This document shows, piece by piece, positions 24,113 to 31,987 of a stretch of DNA of 39,998 nucleotides. The notes under the pieces were generated by a model, which saw nothing but the letters and a program-made list of their open reading frames with translations, was not told the origin of the DNA and made no database searches. The stretch spans positions 1 to 39,998 of the forward strand of contig CARQVR010000007.1 of the NCBI GenBank assembly GCA_949051815.1, given 5' to 3'. The position numbers and the translations under genes were made by a program. Position 1 is the first letter of the stretch; every line of letters starts with the position of its first letter. Source of the stretch: an uncultured Lachnospiraceae bacterium. GTDB taxonomy: Bacteria; Bacillota; Clostridia; Lachnospirales; Lachnospiraceae.

Positions 24113-24242
24113 TCGGGCGGATCGCGGTATATGGCATGATAAATGGCTGACCCTCGCCGGCATTTGCCAAATGCTCGTGGAAGCACGACACTTGGCTCAC
24201 TGCCCGCGGAAATAAAGGGAAACGGAAAGAAGGCAGAAAACA

Positions 24243-25448
24243 ATGAGCACAGAAATGCAAAAATATATAGACGAGGCGGAGCAGGCGCTGCTTCACACAT
24301 ACAACCGTTATCAGGTGGTGTTTGACAGAGGAGAGGGCGTGTACCTCTATGATACGGATGGGAAAAGGTATCTCGATTTCGTCTCCGGCATCGCCGTGTT
24401 TGCGCTGGGCTACCGCAACGAGGCGTACAACGGCGCGCTGAAAGCGCAGATCGACAAGATCATCCATACCTCGAACTACTATTATAATATGCCGGCCATC
24501 GAGGCGGCGAAAAAGCTCAAGGAGATATCCGGCATGGACCGCGTCTTTTTCACGAACAGCGGCGCGGAGGCTGTCGAGGGCGCGATCAAGACGGCGCGCA
24601 AATACGCGTATCTGAAAGACGGAAAAACGGATCATGAGATCATCGCCATGAACCATTCCTTCCACGGACGCACTATGGGCGCGCTTTCGGTGACGGGCAA
24701 TCCCCATTACAGGGAGGCTTTTGAGCCGATGATCGGCAACATCCGGTTTGCGGATCTGAATGATTTTGACAGCGTGATGGCGCAGGTGACGGACAAGACC
24801 TGTGCGATTCTTTTTGAGACTGTGCAGGGGGAGGGAGGTATCTACCCTGCCACGGAGGAATTTATGCGAAAAGTCAGGGTGCTCTGCGACGAGCGGGACA
24901 TCCTGATGATACTGGATGAGATCCAGTGCGGCATGGGGCGGACCGGAACCATGTTTGCGTGGGAGCGTTACGGTGTCAGGCCGGACGTGATGGCTGTGGC
25001 CAAGGCGCTTGGCTGCGGCGTGCCCGTGGGGGCGTTTCTGATGACGGAGAAGGTGGGCGCGAACTCTCTTGTGGCAGGTGACCATGGCACGACCTACGGC
25101 GGCAATCCGCTGGCATGCGCTGCGGTCAGCAAGGTGATTGACCTGTTTCAGGAGCAGGATGTGCTCTCTAATGTAAAGCGGGTGGGCGCTTATCTGGAGA
25201 AGCAGCTTGACGGGATTGCAGCAGAGTTTTCCTGCGTGGAGGCAAGGCGCGGCGTCGGGCTGATGCAGGGGATTGTGCTTGACAGGCCCGTGGGCGGCAT
25301 CATCACGGAGGCGATGGAGAGAGGACTTGTGTTAATCAATGCCGGGACGAGCATCATCCGTTTTGTGCCGCCGCTTGTCATCACGGAGGAACATGTGGAC
25401 GAAATGATATCCATTCTGCGAAAGAGCCTGCAGGCGTGTGAAGCGTGA
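24243..25448 (+). CDS. argD: Acetylornithine aminotransferase
   Basis: A 401-residue class III PLP-dependent aminotransferase that converts N-acetylglutamate semialdehyde to N-acetylornithine. The cofactor lysine is Lys254 in VMAVAKALGCG; other family blocks are FFTNSGAEAVEGAIKTARKY, NHSFHGRTMGALS, FETVQGEGGI and ILDEIQCGMGRTG. The ATG at 24243 has GAAAGAAGG upstream. It lies 130 bp after argB, in the same direction and probably the same operon. argC (the reductase between the ArgB and ArgD steps) is absent from this window, so it must be elsewhere. Confidence 0.94.
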   Translation: MSTEMQKYIDEAEQALLHTYNRYQVVFDRGEGVYLYDTDGKRYLDFVSGIAVFALGYRNEAYNGALKAQIDKIIHTSNYYYNMPAIEAAKKLKEISGMDRVFFTNSGAEAVEGAIKTARKYAYLKDGKTDHEIIAMNHSFHGRTMGALSVTGNPHYREAFEPMIGNIRFADLNDFDSVMAQVTDKTCAILFETVQGEGGIYPATEEFMRKVRVLCDERDILMILDEIQCGMGRTGTMFAWERYGVRPDVMAVAKALGCGVPVGAFLMTEKVGANSLVAGDHGTTYGGNPLACAAVSKVIDLFQEQDVLSNVKRVGAYLEKQLDGIAAEFSCVEARRGVGLMQGIVLDRPVGGIITEAMERGLVLINAGTSIIRFVPPLVITEEHVDEMISILRKSLQACEA

Positions 25449-25452
25449 GCGG

Positions 25453-25477
25453 GAGAATGCTGAAAACAGGGCGTTCT
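25453..25477 (+). repeat. Hairpin resembling the argJ leader repeats
   Basis: AGAATGC (25454-25460) pairs with GCGTTCT (25471-25477), one G-U pair, just after the argD stop. The GAGAATGCT half is identical to the arm of argJ leader hairpin 2, which suggests a small dispersed family at both ends of the arg cluster. Confidence 0.4.
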
Positions 25478-25516
25478 GAGCGGTGACTCGGGATTCGGTA
25501 TAAAAGGAGAACGGAA

Positions 25517-27025
25517 TTGACATTTAAGAAAAGATTACTTATGATCCTCGTGATTGCGCTGATCGCGGGCGGTCTTTACGGTGCGGGGCGGCTTGGTCTG
25601 GCCGTGCTGCCGCAGGCGGAGGAAGAGGCTGAGGAGGATTCTCTGTTCAGGCACAGGGAAACCCTGTATTTATGGTATGCGGACGAGGGGCTTACAGACT
25701 ATTTAAACGGTGTGGCGGTCGCCTACAGCGAGTATCAGGACGACGTGCGCGTGGTTCCGGTTTATACGCAGGGGCTGGAATATCTGGAGACGATCAATCA
25801 GGCGTCCTTACAGGGGGAGGAAGTGCCCGACTTGTATATAGTCAGCAACGATTCTCTGGAAAAGGCGTATCTGGCGGGGCTTGCCTGTGAGGTGAAACTG
25901 CCAGAAGGGGCACAGTCCATGGAGGAAATGCTGCCTGAAACGGCAGTCCGGGCGGTGACGTACCATGACAAGCAGATCGGTTATCCTTTCTACTACGAGA
26001 CGAGCTGTCTGCTCTACAATAGGACGTATCTGGAAGAGTGGGCAAAGGCGCAGATCACCGCCGAGAGGGATCAGGCTGCGGCACAGGACGCGCAGGAGCA
26101 GGCGGACAGCGGCGACGTGGAGGAAGAGATTCAGCAGACGCAGGAGGAGCCGGAAGTTTCCAGGGAGGAGATCGAAGCCAAGATAGAGGAGGCCATTCCC
26201 GAGACGATAGACGAAATTTTGTCCTTTGCGGACGTTTACGACGCGCCGGAACAGGTGGAGGCGGTCTTTAAGTGGGATGTGTCGGATATCTTTTATAACT
26301 ATTTTATTGTAGGAAATTATATTGACGTGGGCGGCAAAAACGGCGATAATGCGGATTCCATCGGGATCTACAATGAAAACGCGATCAAGGCCCTTCGGGT
26401 GTACCAGAATCTGAACCAGTTTTTCTCCATAGATACGAAGGAGATCAGCTATGACGGCATTTTGCAGGACTTTCTGGACGGAAAGATTGTCTACACGGTG
26501 GCTACCACGGACGCGCTGTCAAAACTGAAAAAGGCCCGTGAGGAGGAAACGTTTTCCTATGAGTACGGCGTGACCAGAGTGCCCGATGTGAGCGGTGAGC
26601 TTGGTTCCGCGTCCCTGTCTGTGACACAGTGCGTCGGGGTCAACGGCTATTCTCTGAAAAAGGAGATGGCCAACGATTTCGCGGTGTATCTGACGCAGTA
26701 CAATACGCAGGAGCTTTTTGTCAGGACGGGAAAACTGCCCGTGTACTGTGAAGAAGGAACCTACGACGATCCGAACGCAGCGGCTTTTCTGGAGGAGTAC
26801 GCAAGGTCGGTACCCATGCCGAAGATGATAGAGACAAGCAATTTCTGGGTGCAGCTTGAGATTGCCTTTGCCAGAATCTGGGAGGGGGCGGACGCCAACG
26901 ACGAATTGCGGGCGTTGTCCGAACAGATTATGGGACAGGTGCTTGGCGAGGCGTATACGGAGGAATATATCGACGTGCCGGTTCCTGTGGAGGAGACAGA
27001 GGAAGAGACGGAAAGTCAGGAGTGA
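25517..27025 (+). CDS. Membrane-anchored extracellular solute-binding-like protein
   Basis: A 502-residue protein with a TTG start at 25517 (AAAGGAGA 6 bases upstream). A single N-terminal helix (about residues 5-25) lacks a lipobox or clear cleavage site, so it is likely an uncleaved anchor. The outer part has the fold pattern of MalE/ABC sugar-binding proteins: ETLYLWYADEG, PDLYIVSNDSLEKAYLAG, GYPFYYETSCLLYNRTYLEEW, then a C-terminal lobe with NFWVQLEIAFARIWEG. An acidic Glu/Gln-rich insertion (about residues 180-230) splits the domain. The C-terminus is an acidic tail. No permease or ATPase genes adjoin it, so it may sense rather than transport. A strong terminator follows. Confidence 0.8.
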   Translation: MTFKKRLLMILVIALIAGGLYGAGRLGLAVLPQAEEEAEEDSLFRHRETLYLWYADEGLTDYLNGVAVAYSEYQDDVRVVPVYTQGLEYLETINQASLQGEEVPDLYIVSNDSLEKAYLAGLACEVKLPEGAQSMEEMLPETAVRAVTYHDKQIGYPFYYETSCLLYNRTYLEEWAKAQITAERDQAAAQDAQEQADSGDVEEEIQQTQEEPEVSREEIEAKIEEAIPETIDEILSFADVYDAPEQVEAVFKWDVSDIFYNYFIVGNYIDVGGKNGDNADSIGIYNENAIKALRVYQNLNQFFSIDTKEISYDGILQDFLDGKIVYTVATTDALSKLKKAREEETFSYEYGVTRVPDVSGELGSASLSVTQCVGVNGYSLKKEMANDFAVYLTQYNTQELFVRTGKLPVYCEEGTYDDPNAAAFLEEYARSVPMPKMIETSNFWVQLEIAFARIWEGADANDELRALSEQIMGQVLGEAYTEEYIDVPVPVEETEEETESQE

Positions 27026-27092
27026 TCATCCGTAAAAGACAAATCCTGACTGTCAGCCATAAAAGAATAATTATCGACCTATATGGTCAACC

Positions 27093-27128
27093 TAAGACAA
27101 GACAGGTACACTGTCTTGTCTTATTTTT
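27093..27128 (+). terminator. Strong intrinsic terminator
   Basis: A perfect 13-bp stem pairs TAAGACAAGACAG (27093-27105) with CTGTCTTGTCTTA (27111-27123), loop GTACA, followed by TTTTT. It ends the transcript of the solute-binding-like gene. Confidence 0.93.
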
Positions 27129-27130
27129 CG

Positions 27131-27251
27131 CGCATAGGCAGAGCCAGAAAGTGTCAAAGACAGACTGCATGTATGCAAGTCTGGCTGTGACGCTTTCTGA
27201 CGAGCAACGCGAGCGGGGAATGCGAAGCATTTCGAGCCTGCCTGTGCCTAT
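27131..27251. repeat. Compound palindromic element of about 120 bp
   Basis: Nested inverted repeats: ATAGGCA (27134-27140) with TGCCTAT (27245-27251) outside; CAGAAAGTGTCA (27145-27156) with TGACGCTTTCTG (27188-27199), one G-U; CAGACT with AGTCTG and GCAT with ATGC at the core; and AATGC-GAA-GCATT (27219-27231) on the right flank. It has no coding frame and sits between a terminator and the next gene's SD. It may be a MITE relative or a structured leader. Confidence 0.5.
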
Positions 27252-27276
27252 TTGTAAGGGATAACAGGAGGTAGTT

Positions 27277-27708
27277 ATGTTAGGATTGTTGATTGCCATT
27301 TTATCGGGCACGCTGATGAGCGTGCAGGGAGTCTTTAACACGCAGGTCACCAGACAGTCGGGAATCTGGGTGGCGAACGCCTTTGTACAGTTTACGGCTC
27401 TTCTGGTCTGCCTGGCCGTCTGGCTTACCACGGACAGGTCTTCCTTTGCAGGGCTTTTCAAGGTGGAGCCAAAGTATATGCTGCTTGGCGGCGCCATCGG
27501 CACGTTTATCACATACACCGTGATCAAGAGCATGGAACAGCTTGGCCCTGCGCGCGCCGTGATGTTTATTGTGGTTTCCCAGCTGATCATCGCCTATGCC
27601 ATCGAAGTTTTCGGACTTTTCGGGGTGGAGAAGCAGCCTTTGGAAATGAAAAAAGTGCTGGGAGCGGGTGTAATGATCGCGGGAATCGTTATTTTTAAGT
27701 GGACATAG
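27277..27708 (+). CDS. DMT-family membrane transporter (YdcZ type)
   Basis: A 143-residue membrane protein with about five hydrophobic helices. The layout matches the short DMT/YdcZ (DUF606) proteins, in which LLIAILSGTLMSVQGVFNTQ and NAFVQFTALLVCLAVWL are followed by LLGGAIGTFITYTVIKSMEQLGPARAVM and a final helix ending VMIAGIVIFKW. These short forms often work as homo- or heterodimers. The substrate is unknown. A clear ACAGGAGG precedes the ATG. No second DMT gene adjoins, so a homodimer is likely (inference). Confidence 0.88.
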   Translation: MLGLLIAILSGTLMSVQGVFNTQVTRQSGIWVANAFVQFTALLVCLAVWLTTDRSSFAGLFKVEPKYMLLGGAIGTFITYTVIKSMEQLGPARAVMFIVVSQLIIAYAIEVFGLFGVEKQPLEMKKVLGAGVMIAGIVIFKWT

Positions 27709-27787
27709 GACGAGATTTATTTTACAATAAAATTACAGCGCATAGCGGGAAACCTCCCTGAGGGCGAAGAGGCCGGAAAGGGAGACT

Positions 27788-28663
27788 ATGCAGAGGAGAA
27801 AAAGAAAACGACAGACGGACAGGATATGGCAGGCAGGACTGGTGTTCGCCCTGCTTTTGCTGTTGTGCGGCTGCACGAAAAAGGACGAGCTGCTTCTTTT
27901 GAACGGGGAGAATGCAGCAGGGAAGCCTGAGGAACAGGCTGTTTTTCCGGAAGATGCCGCAGGATCGGAGGTTCCGGGGAAAGAAGAACAGCCCGCTTTA
28001 GAGGGCGGGAACCGGCAGGTGCAGGACGATGAGACGCAGGGGGCTGAGACAGCGCCTGCATCGGCGTCTGCACAGCCGGCTGCGGTGAATCCCCGGTCAG
28101 CTGTGATTTACGTCCATGTCTGCGGCGCGGTTGTGAATCCGGGGGTTTATGAGCTGGAGTCGGGGAGCCGCGTCTACGAGGCGGTACAGGCGGCAGGCGG
28201 CTTCACGGACCTGGCCGAGCAGAATTATGTAAACCAAGCGCAGGCGCTGGAGGACGGTGTGAAGCTGGTGATTCCCACAAGGGAGGAGGCGGCTGCAGCG
28301 GGAAAGGCGCAGAACGGCGTATCGGAGAAGAACGGTACTTTGCAGGACAATGCAGGGGAAGAAAACGGCATCGCGGGCGGCGCGGCACAGGACAGCGCGG
28401 AGAAGGCGTTTGGCATTGTGGGCGGCACAGCTTCCGCCGGACAAAACGGGGATGGCGGCGCGCCGGATGGCCGGATCAATATAAACACCGCGTCGGAGGC
28501 AGAGCTTTGCGAAATTCCCGGCGTAGGCGCCACGCGGGCGGCGGCCATCGCAGCCTACAGAGAATCCCACGGCGCGTTTGAGAAGCCGGAGGATATCATG
28601 AAAGTGAACGGCATCAAAGAAGGCATGTATGAGAAAATAAAGGACAGCATCCGTGTAGAATAG
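27788..28663 (+). CDS. comEA: ComEA-like DNA-binding competence lipoprotein
   Basis: A 291-residue protein that would bind incoming double-stranded DNA outside the membrane and hand it to ComEC. A lipobox LCGC at about residue 26-29 suggests a lipid anchor, whereas Bacillus ComEA has a transmembrane anchor. After an acidic linker comes an SLBB domain (about 104-160: AVIYVHVCGAVVNPGVYEL), a Gly/Asn-rich linker, then a helix-hairpin-helix pair (about 228-290: INTASEAELCEIPGVGATRA and FEKPEDIMKVNGI). The lone reverse copy of the GTTTACATAAT motif at 28224 encodes NYVN within the SLBB domain. comEC lies 3.3 kb downstream in the same direction. Confidence 0.92.
   Translation: MQRRKRKRQTDRIWQAGLVFALLLLLCGCTKKDELLLLNGENAAGKPEEQAVFPEDAAGSEVPGKEEQPALEGGNRQVQDDETQGAETAPASASAQPAAVNPRSAVIYVHVCGAVVNPGVYELESGSRVYEAVQAAGGFTDLAEQNYVNQAQALEDGVKLVIPTREEAAAAGKAQNGVSEKNGTLQDNAGEENGIAGGAAQDSAEKAFGIVGGTASAGQNGDGGAPDGRININTASEAELCEIPGVGATRAAAIAAYRESHGAFEKPEDIMKVNGIKEGMYEKIKDSIRVE
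28224..28234 (-). repeat. GTTTACATAAT motif, copy 6 (inside comEA)
   Basis: Perfect ATTATGTAAAC, in frame as part of NYVN. It is the first copy after the 22-kb gap. Confidence 0.55.
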
Positions 28664-28717
28664 AGAGACGCAGACGAAACAGGCGTTTTCCTTAAATAAC
28701 AGGCAGAGGCAGGGACT

Positions 28718-29407
28718 ATGGCACAGAGAGTTTTGGTAGTGGATGATGAAAAGTTGATCGTGAAGGGAATCCGGTTCAGTCTGGAGCAGGACGGCATGGA
28801 AGTGGACTGCGCCTACGACGGGGAGGAAGCCCTGAAACTGGCGGAGGAAAATGCGTACGATATGGTCCTTTTGGATGTGATGCTGCCGAAAATGACAGGA
28901 TTTGAGGTGTGTCAGCAGATCCGCGGCTTTTCCAATGTGCCGATTGTTATGCTGACGGCCAAGGGCGACGATATGGATAAGATTCTCGGGCTTGACTACG
29001 GCGCGGACGATTATATCACGAAGCCTTTTAACATTTTGGAGGTAAAGGCCAGAATCAAGGCCATTATGCGCAGGACGAACCGGCAGACGCCGGAAAAAAA
29101 AGAGTCGCTTAAGACGGTGGAGCGGGGCGATATGCGCCTTGACTGCGAGGGCAGAAGAGTGTATATCAGGGATCGCGAGATCAACCTGACAGCCAAGGAG
29201 TTTGAAGTGTTAGAGCTTCTGATGCGGAATGCCGGAAAGGTTTACGGCAGGGAGGAGCTTCTGAAACTGGTGTGGGGAAGCGACTATCCCGGCGATGTGC
29301 GGACAGTGGACGTACATATCAGAAGACTGCGCGAAAAAATAGAGGAAGTGCCCGGAGAGCCCGCTTATGTGCGGACGAAGTGGGGCGTTGGATACTACTT
29401 TGCTTAA
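28718..29407 (+). CDS. PhoB/OmpR-family response regulator
   Basis: A 229-residue response regulator. Receiver domain residues 4-117: acidic pocket DDE (9-11), phosphoacceptor Asp53 in MVLLDVMLPKM, Thr and Lys in MLTAK and YITKPF. Winged-helix domain residues about 130-229, ending TKWGVGYYFA. It is close in layout to WalR/PhoP-type regulators. It overlaps the kinase gene by about 40 bp, so the two form a coupled pair. The gene lies between comEA and comEC. Its target is not evident; the adjacent GerMN lipoprotein gene is a candidate. Confidence 0.93.
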   Translation: MAQRVLVVDDEKLIVKGIRFSLEQDGMEVDCAYDGEEALKLAEENAYDMVLLDVMLPKMTGFEVCQQIRGFSNVPIVMLTAKGDDMDKILGLDYGADDYITKPFNILEVKARIKAIMRRTNRQTPEKKESLKTVERGDMRLDCEGRRVYIRDREINLTAKEFEVLELLMRNAGKVYGREELLKLVWGSDYPGDVRTVDVHIRRLREKIEEVPGEPAYVRTKWGVGYYFA

Positions 29408-30869
29408 TTTACATTTACGTCAAATTACATTCCTGAGGAGCCTGAAAGGGCGGATTTTCGTGATTCTGCTCATAGTCGGGCTGATTCCGTGTTTCATCAT
29501 GCGCTATGCAATTCTGCAAAACTACGAACGGCGGGCGGTAAATGTCAGAACTTCTGACATATCCACGCAGGTCAGGATTCTGGCAAATCACCTGATTACC
29601 TATCATTATTTGCAGGACACTTCCTCCGAGGTCATCAATGCGGAGCTGGAGCAGCTCTCGAATCTGTATGACGGCCGTGTGCTTGTCATCAACGCGGAGC
29701 TTCGGATTGTGAAGGACACCTACGGCATCAGCGAGGGGAAAACGATTATCTCGGAGGAGGTTATTCGCTGTCTGCGGGGCGAGAGCGCCAACAGATACGA
29801 CAGGGACAACGGTTATATTGAGATGACCATACCAATTACGGAAACGCTGGAGGCGGATCTGCCGGTAGGAGCCGGGGAACGCATCGAGCTGGTGCGGGGC
29901 GTGATGCTGGTGAGTGCATCAAACGACAATATCATAGCTACCATGGATATTCTGAACCGTCAGGCGGTGATTGTGATGTCCATTGTGGGTGTGCTGATTT
30001 TCGTGGTGACACTTCTGGTATCCAAGTTCCTCTTTTCTCCCTTTAAAAAGATGATAAGGGCGCTTGATCAGGTGCAGGAGGGATATACCAACGACCCCAT
30101 TTCCGTGACGGACTGTCTGGAGACGGAGCATATCGGAGACGCGTTTAACCGGGTGCTGGGGCGTATGAAGATGCTGGATGATTCGAGGCAGGAGTTTGTC
30201 TCGAACGTGTCCCATGAGCTTCGGACGCCAATCACCTCCATGAAGGTGCTGGCGGACTCTCTGATTACCCAAAAGGACGTGCCGCTGGAAGTCTATCAGG
30301 AATTTATGACCGACATTGCTGCCGAGATCGAGCGGGAGGATAAGATCATTAACGATCTGCTCTCCCTCGTTAAAATGGACAGGAAGTCGGCGGATCTGAA
30401 TATTTCCGAGGTGGATATCAACGCCCTTGTGGAGCTGATTATGAGACGGCTGCGTCCTATCGCCAAGCGCCGGGATGTGCAGCTTGTCTATGAGAGTCTG
30501 CGGCCCGTGACGGCGTCGGTGGACGAGGTGAAACTCACACTGGCGTTGTCAAATCTGGTGGAGAACGCGATCAAATATAATAAAGAGCACGGATTCGTGA
30601 AGGTGACGCTGGATGCAGACCACCAGTTTTTTACGGTGCAGGTGGAGGACTCCGGCGTAGGGATACCGGAGGACGCGCTGGAGCATATCTACGAGCGTTT
30701 TTACCGTGTGGACAAGTCCCGCTCCAGAGAGATCGGCGGTACAGGGCTTGGGCTTGCCATTACAAAAAGTGCGGTTCTCATGCACAGAGGTTCGATTAAG
30801 GTGGCGAGCATTGAGGGAGAGGGAACCGATTTTACGGTGAAAATCCCCTTGAAATACATTGCGGTATAG
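29367..30869 (+). CDS. HAMP-domain sensor histidine kinase
   Basis: About 500 residues if the GTG at 29367 (GGAG 9 bases upstream, overlapping the regulator gene) is used; TTG codons at 29388 and 29400 are alternatives. Two membrane helices (about 30-49 and 201-219) flank an extracellular sensor of about 150 residues rich in charged residues. A HAMP linker (SPFKKMIRALDQV) leads to the HisKA site His283 in SNVSHELRTPITSMK. The ATPase part has LVENAIKYN, VEDSGVGIPEDAL, YERFYRVDKSRS and GTGLGLAI. It is a WalK/PhoR-like kinase for the preceding regulator. The lipoprotein gene starts 16 bp later, so the three genes probably form one operon. Confidence 0.92.
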   Translation: MCGRSGALDTTLLNLHLRQITFLRSLKGRIFVILLIVGLIPCFIMRYAILQNYERRAVNVRTSDISTQVRILANHLITYHYLQDTSSEVINAELEQLSNLYDGRVLVINAELRIVKDTYGISEGKTIISEEVIRCLRGESANRYDRDNGYIEMTIPITETLEADLPVGAGERIELVRGVMLVSASNDNIIATMDILNRQAVIVMSIVGVLIFVVTLLVSKFLFSPFKKMIRALDQVQEGYTNDPISVTDCLETEHIGDAFNRVLGRMKMLDDSRQEFVSNVSHELRTPITSMKVLADSLITQKDVPLEVYQEFMTDIAAEIEREDKIINDLLSLVKMDRKSADLNISEVDINALVELIMRRLRPIAKRRDVQLVYESLRPVTASVDEVKLTLALSNLVENAIKYNKEHGFVKVTLDADHQFFTVQVEDSGVGIPEDALEHIYERFYRVDKSRSREIGGTGLGLAITKSAVLMHRGSIKVASIEGEGTDFTVKIPLKYIAV

Positions 30870-30885
30870 GGACATGGAGGGTAGC

Positions 30886-31827
30886 ATGAGAAAAGCGGAA
30901 CATCTCTTTTTCGCGGTGGTTCTGGTCATGGGACTGCTCCTGTGTACTGCCTGCGGAGACGGGCGGGACGCGCAGGACGGCGCCTCATATAGGATATATT
31001 ATGTAAACAATGATGAGACGAAGATCGTTGAGCGCAAGTATACGAGCGAGACTTCGGACGTAACGCTGCTGTTTGAGGAGTTTTTGGAACAGCTCGCCCA
31101 TATATCGGAGAAAATGGAGTACGAGACGCTGTTGGACAAAGAAATTTCGGTGGTGGGGCACACGCTTGAAAACGGTCTGCTGACGCTGGACTTTGACGAG
31201 AACTATCACAATCTGCGCGGGACGAGAGAGATTCTCGTGCGGGCTTCCATCGTGAGGACGATGGTGCAGCTTCCGGGCGTGGAGCGCATTACATTCACGG
31301 TGATGGGAGAACAGCTTATGGACGCGTCAGGAGCGGCGGTGGGCGTGATGGCGGCGGACACCTTTATCGAGAACGCGGGCAATGAGATCAACGCCTATGA
31401 AAAAGTGGACCTAAAGCTCTATTTTGCCAACGAGACGGGGGACAGTCTGGTGGAGGAGAACCGCCGCAATGTGGTATATAACAGCAATATTTCGCTGGAA
31501 AAGCTGGTGGTGGAAAAGCTGGTGCAGGGACCGATGACGGAGGGGGCGTACCCCACCATCAACCCGACCACAAAAATTGTCAGCGTTACCGTGAAAGATG
31601 GAACGTGTTATGTAAACTTAAATAATGATTTTCTCAGCCAGCCCTACAACGTGGCTTCCGATGTGACCATTTATTCCATCACCAATTCGCTGGTGGAGCT
31701 GTCCAATGTGAACCGGGTGCAAATATCCGTGAACGGGAAGACTGATATTTCATACCGGGAAAACATGAGCCTGAACAATGTGTTTGAGAGAAATCTGGAC
31801 ATACTGGATGCGGGGAGCGTGCAGTGA
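30886..31827 (+). CDS. GerMN-domain lipoprotein
   Basis: A 313-residue secreted protein. The N-terminal signal ends near LLLCTAC, a lipobox-like site with an unusual Cys at -3. Two GerMN domains follow (about residues 30-150 and 165-295). Each has the family pattern: YYVNNDETKIVER with a later TREILVRASIVRTMVQLPGVERI, and KLYFANETGDSLVEENR with LVEKLVQGP and NRVQISVNG. GerMN proteins occur in spore germination (GerM) and as extracytoplasmic partners of two-component systems (LpqB-like). Here it directly follows the kinase gene, which favours the second role. GGAGGG sits 4 bases before the ATG at 30886. Two repeat motifs fall inside, encoding YVN each time. Confidence 0.9.
   Translation: MRKAEHLFFAVVLVMGLLLCTACGDGRDAQDGASYRIYYVNNDETKIVERKYTSETSDVTLLFEEFLEQLAHISEKMEYETLLDKEISVVGHTLENGLLTLDFDENYHNLRGTREILVRASIVRTMVQLPGVERITFTVMGEQLMDASGAAVGVMAADTFIENAGNEINAYEKVDLKLYFANETGDSLVEENRRNVVYNSNISLEKLVVEKLVQGPMTEGAYPTINPTTKIVSVTVKDGTCYVNLNNDFLSQPYNVASDVTIYSITNSLVELSNVNRVQISVNGKTDISYRENMSLNNVFERNLDILDAGSVQ
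30998..31008 (-). repeat. GTTTACATAAT motif, copy 7 (GerMN gene)
   Basis: Perfect ATTATGTAAAC, read as YVN in the first GerMN domain. Confidence 0.5.
31607..31617 (-). repeat. GTTTACATAAC motif, copy 8 (GerMN gene)
   Basis: GTTATGTAAAC, read as CYVN in the second GerMN domain. Confidence 0.5.
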
Positions 31828-31833
31828 TGGAAA

Positions 31834-31844
31834 GTTATGTAAAC
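31834..31844 (-). repeat. GTTTACATAAC motif, copy 9
   Basis: GTTATGTAAAC, 7 bp after the GerMN stop codon, in the gap before the short MITE-like copy. Confidence 0.55.
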
Positions 31845-31882
31845 TTGAAGATCCCGGACGAAATAAGGATAGAAATTTGATG

Positions 31883-31957
31883 ATAAATATGAAACGCTTT
31901 TAAGCCGGTTGCATTTGCATAATGAAAGCCACGATTTGATGAGTTTCGCAATTATCT
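31883..31957. mobile_element. Short, deleted copy of the MITE-like element
   Basis: About 75 bp. The left part GAAACGCTTTTAAG and right part GCCACGATTTGATGAGTTTC plus GCAATTA are identical to the ends of the 204-bp element near 8 kb. The middle is missing and the outermost terminal bases have drifted. It lies 30 bp before comEC. No target duplication was recognised. This is direct evidence that the element is dispersed in this genome. Confidence 0.75.
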
Positions 31958-31987
31958 GAATAAAACAGAAAAGTAAGGAGGAGAGAT

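Noticed and set aside
24075..25085. Long minus-strand frame of 336 codons over argD
   Set aside because: It lies opposite the clear ArgD sequence, is very rich in His and Arg, and is an antisense artefact of GC-rich codons.
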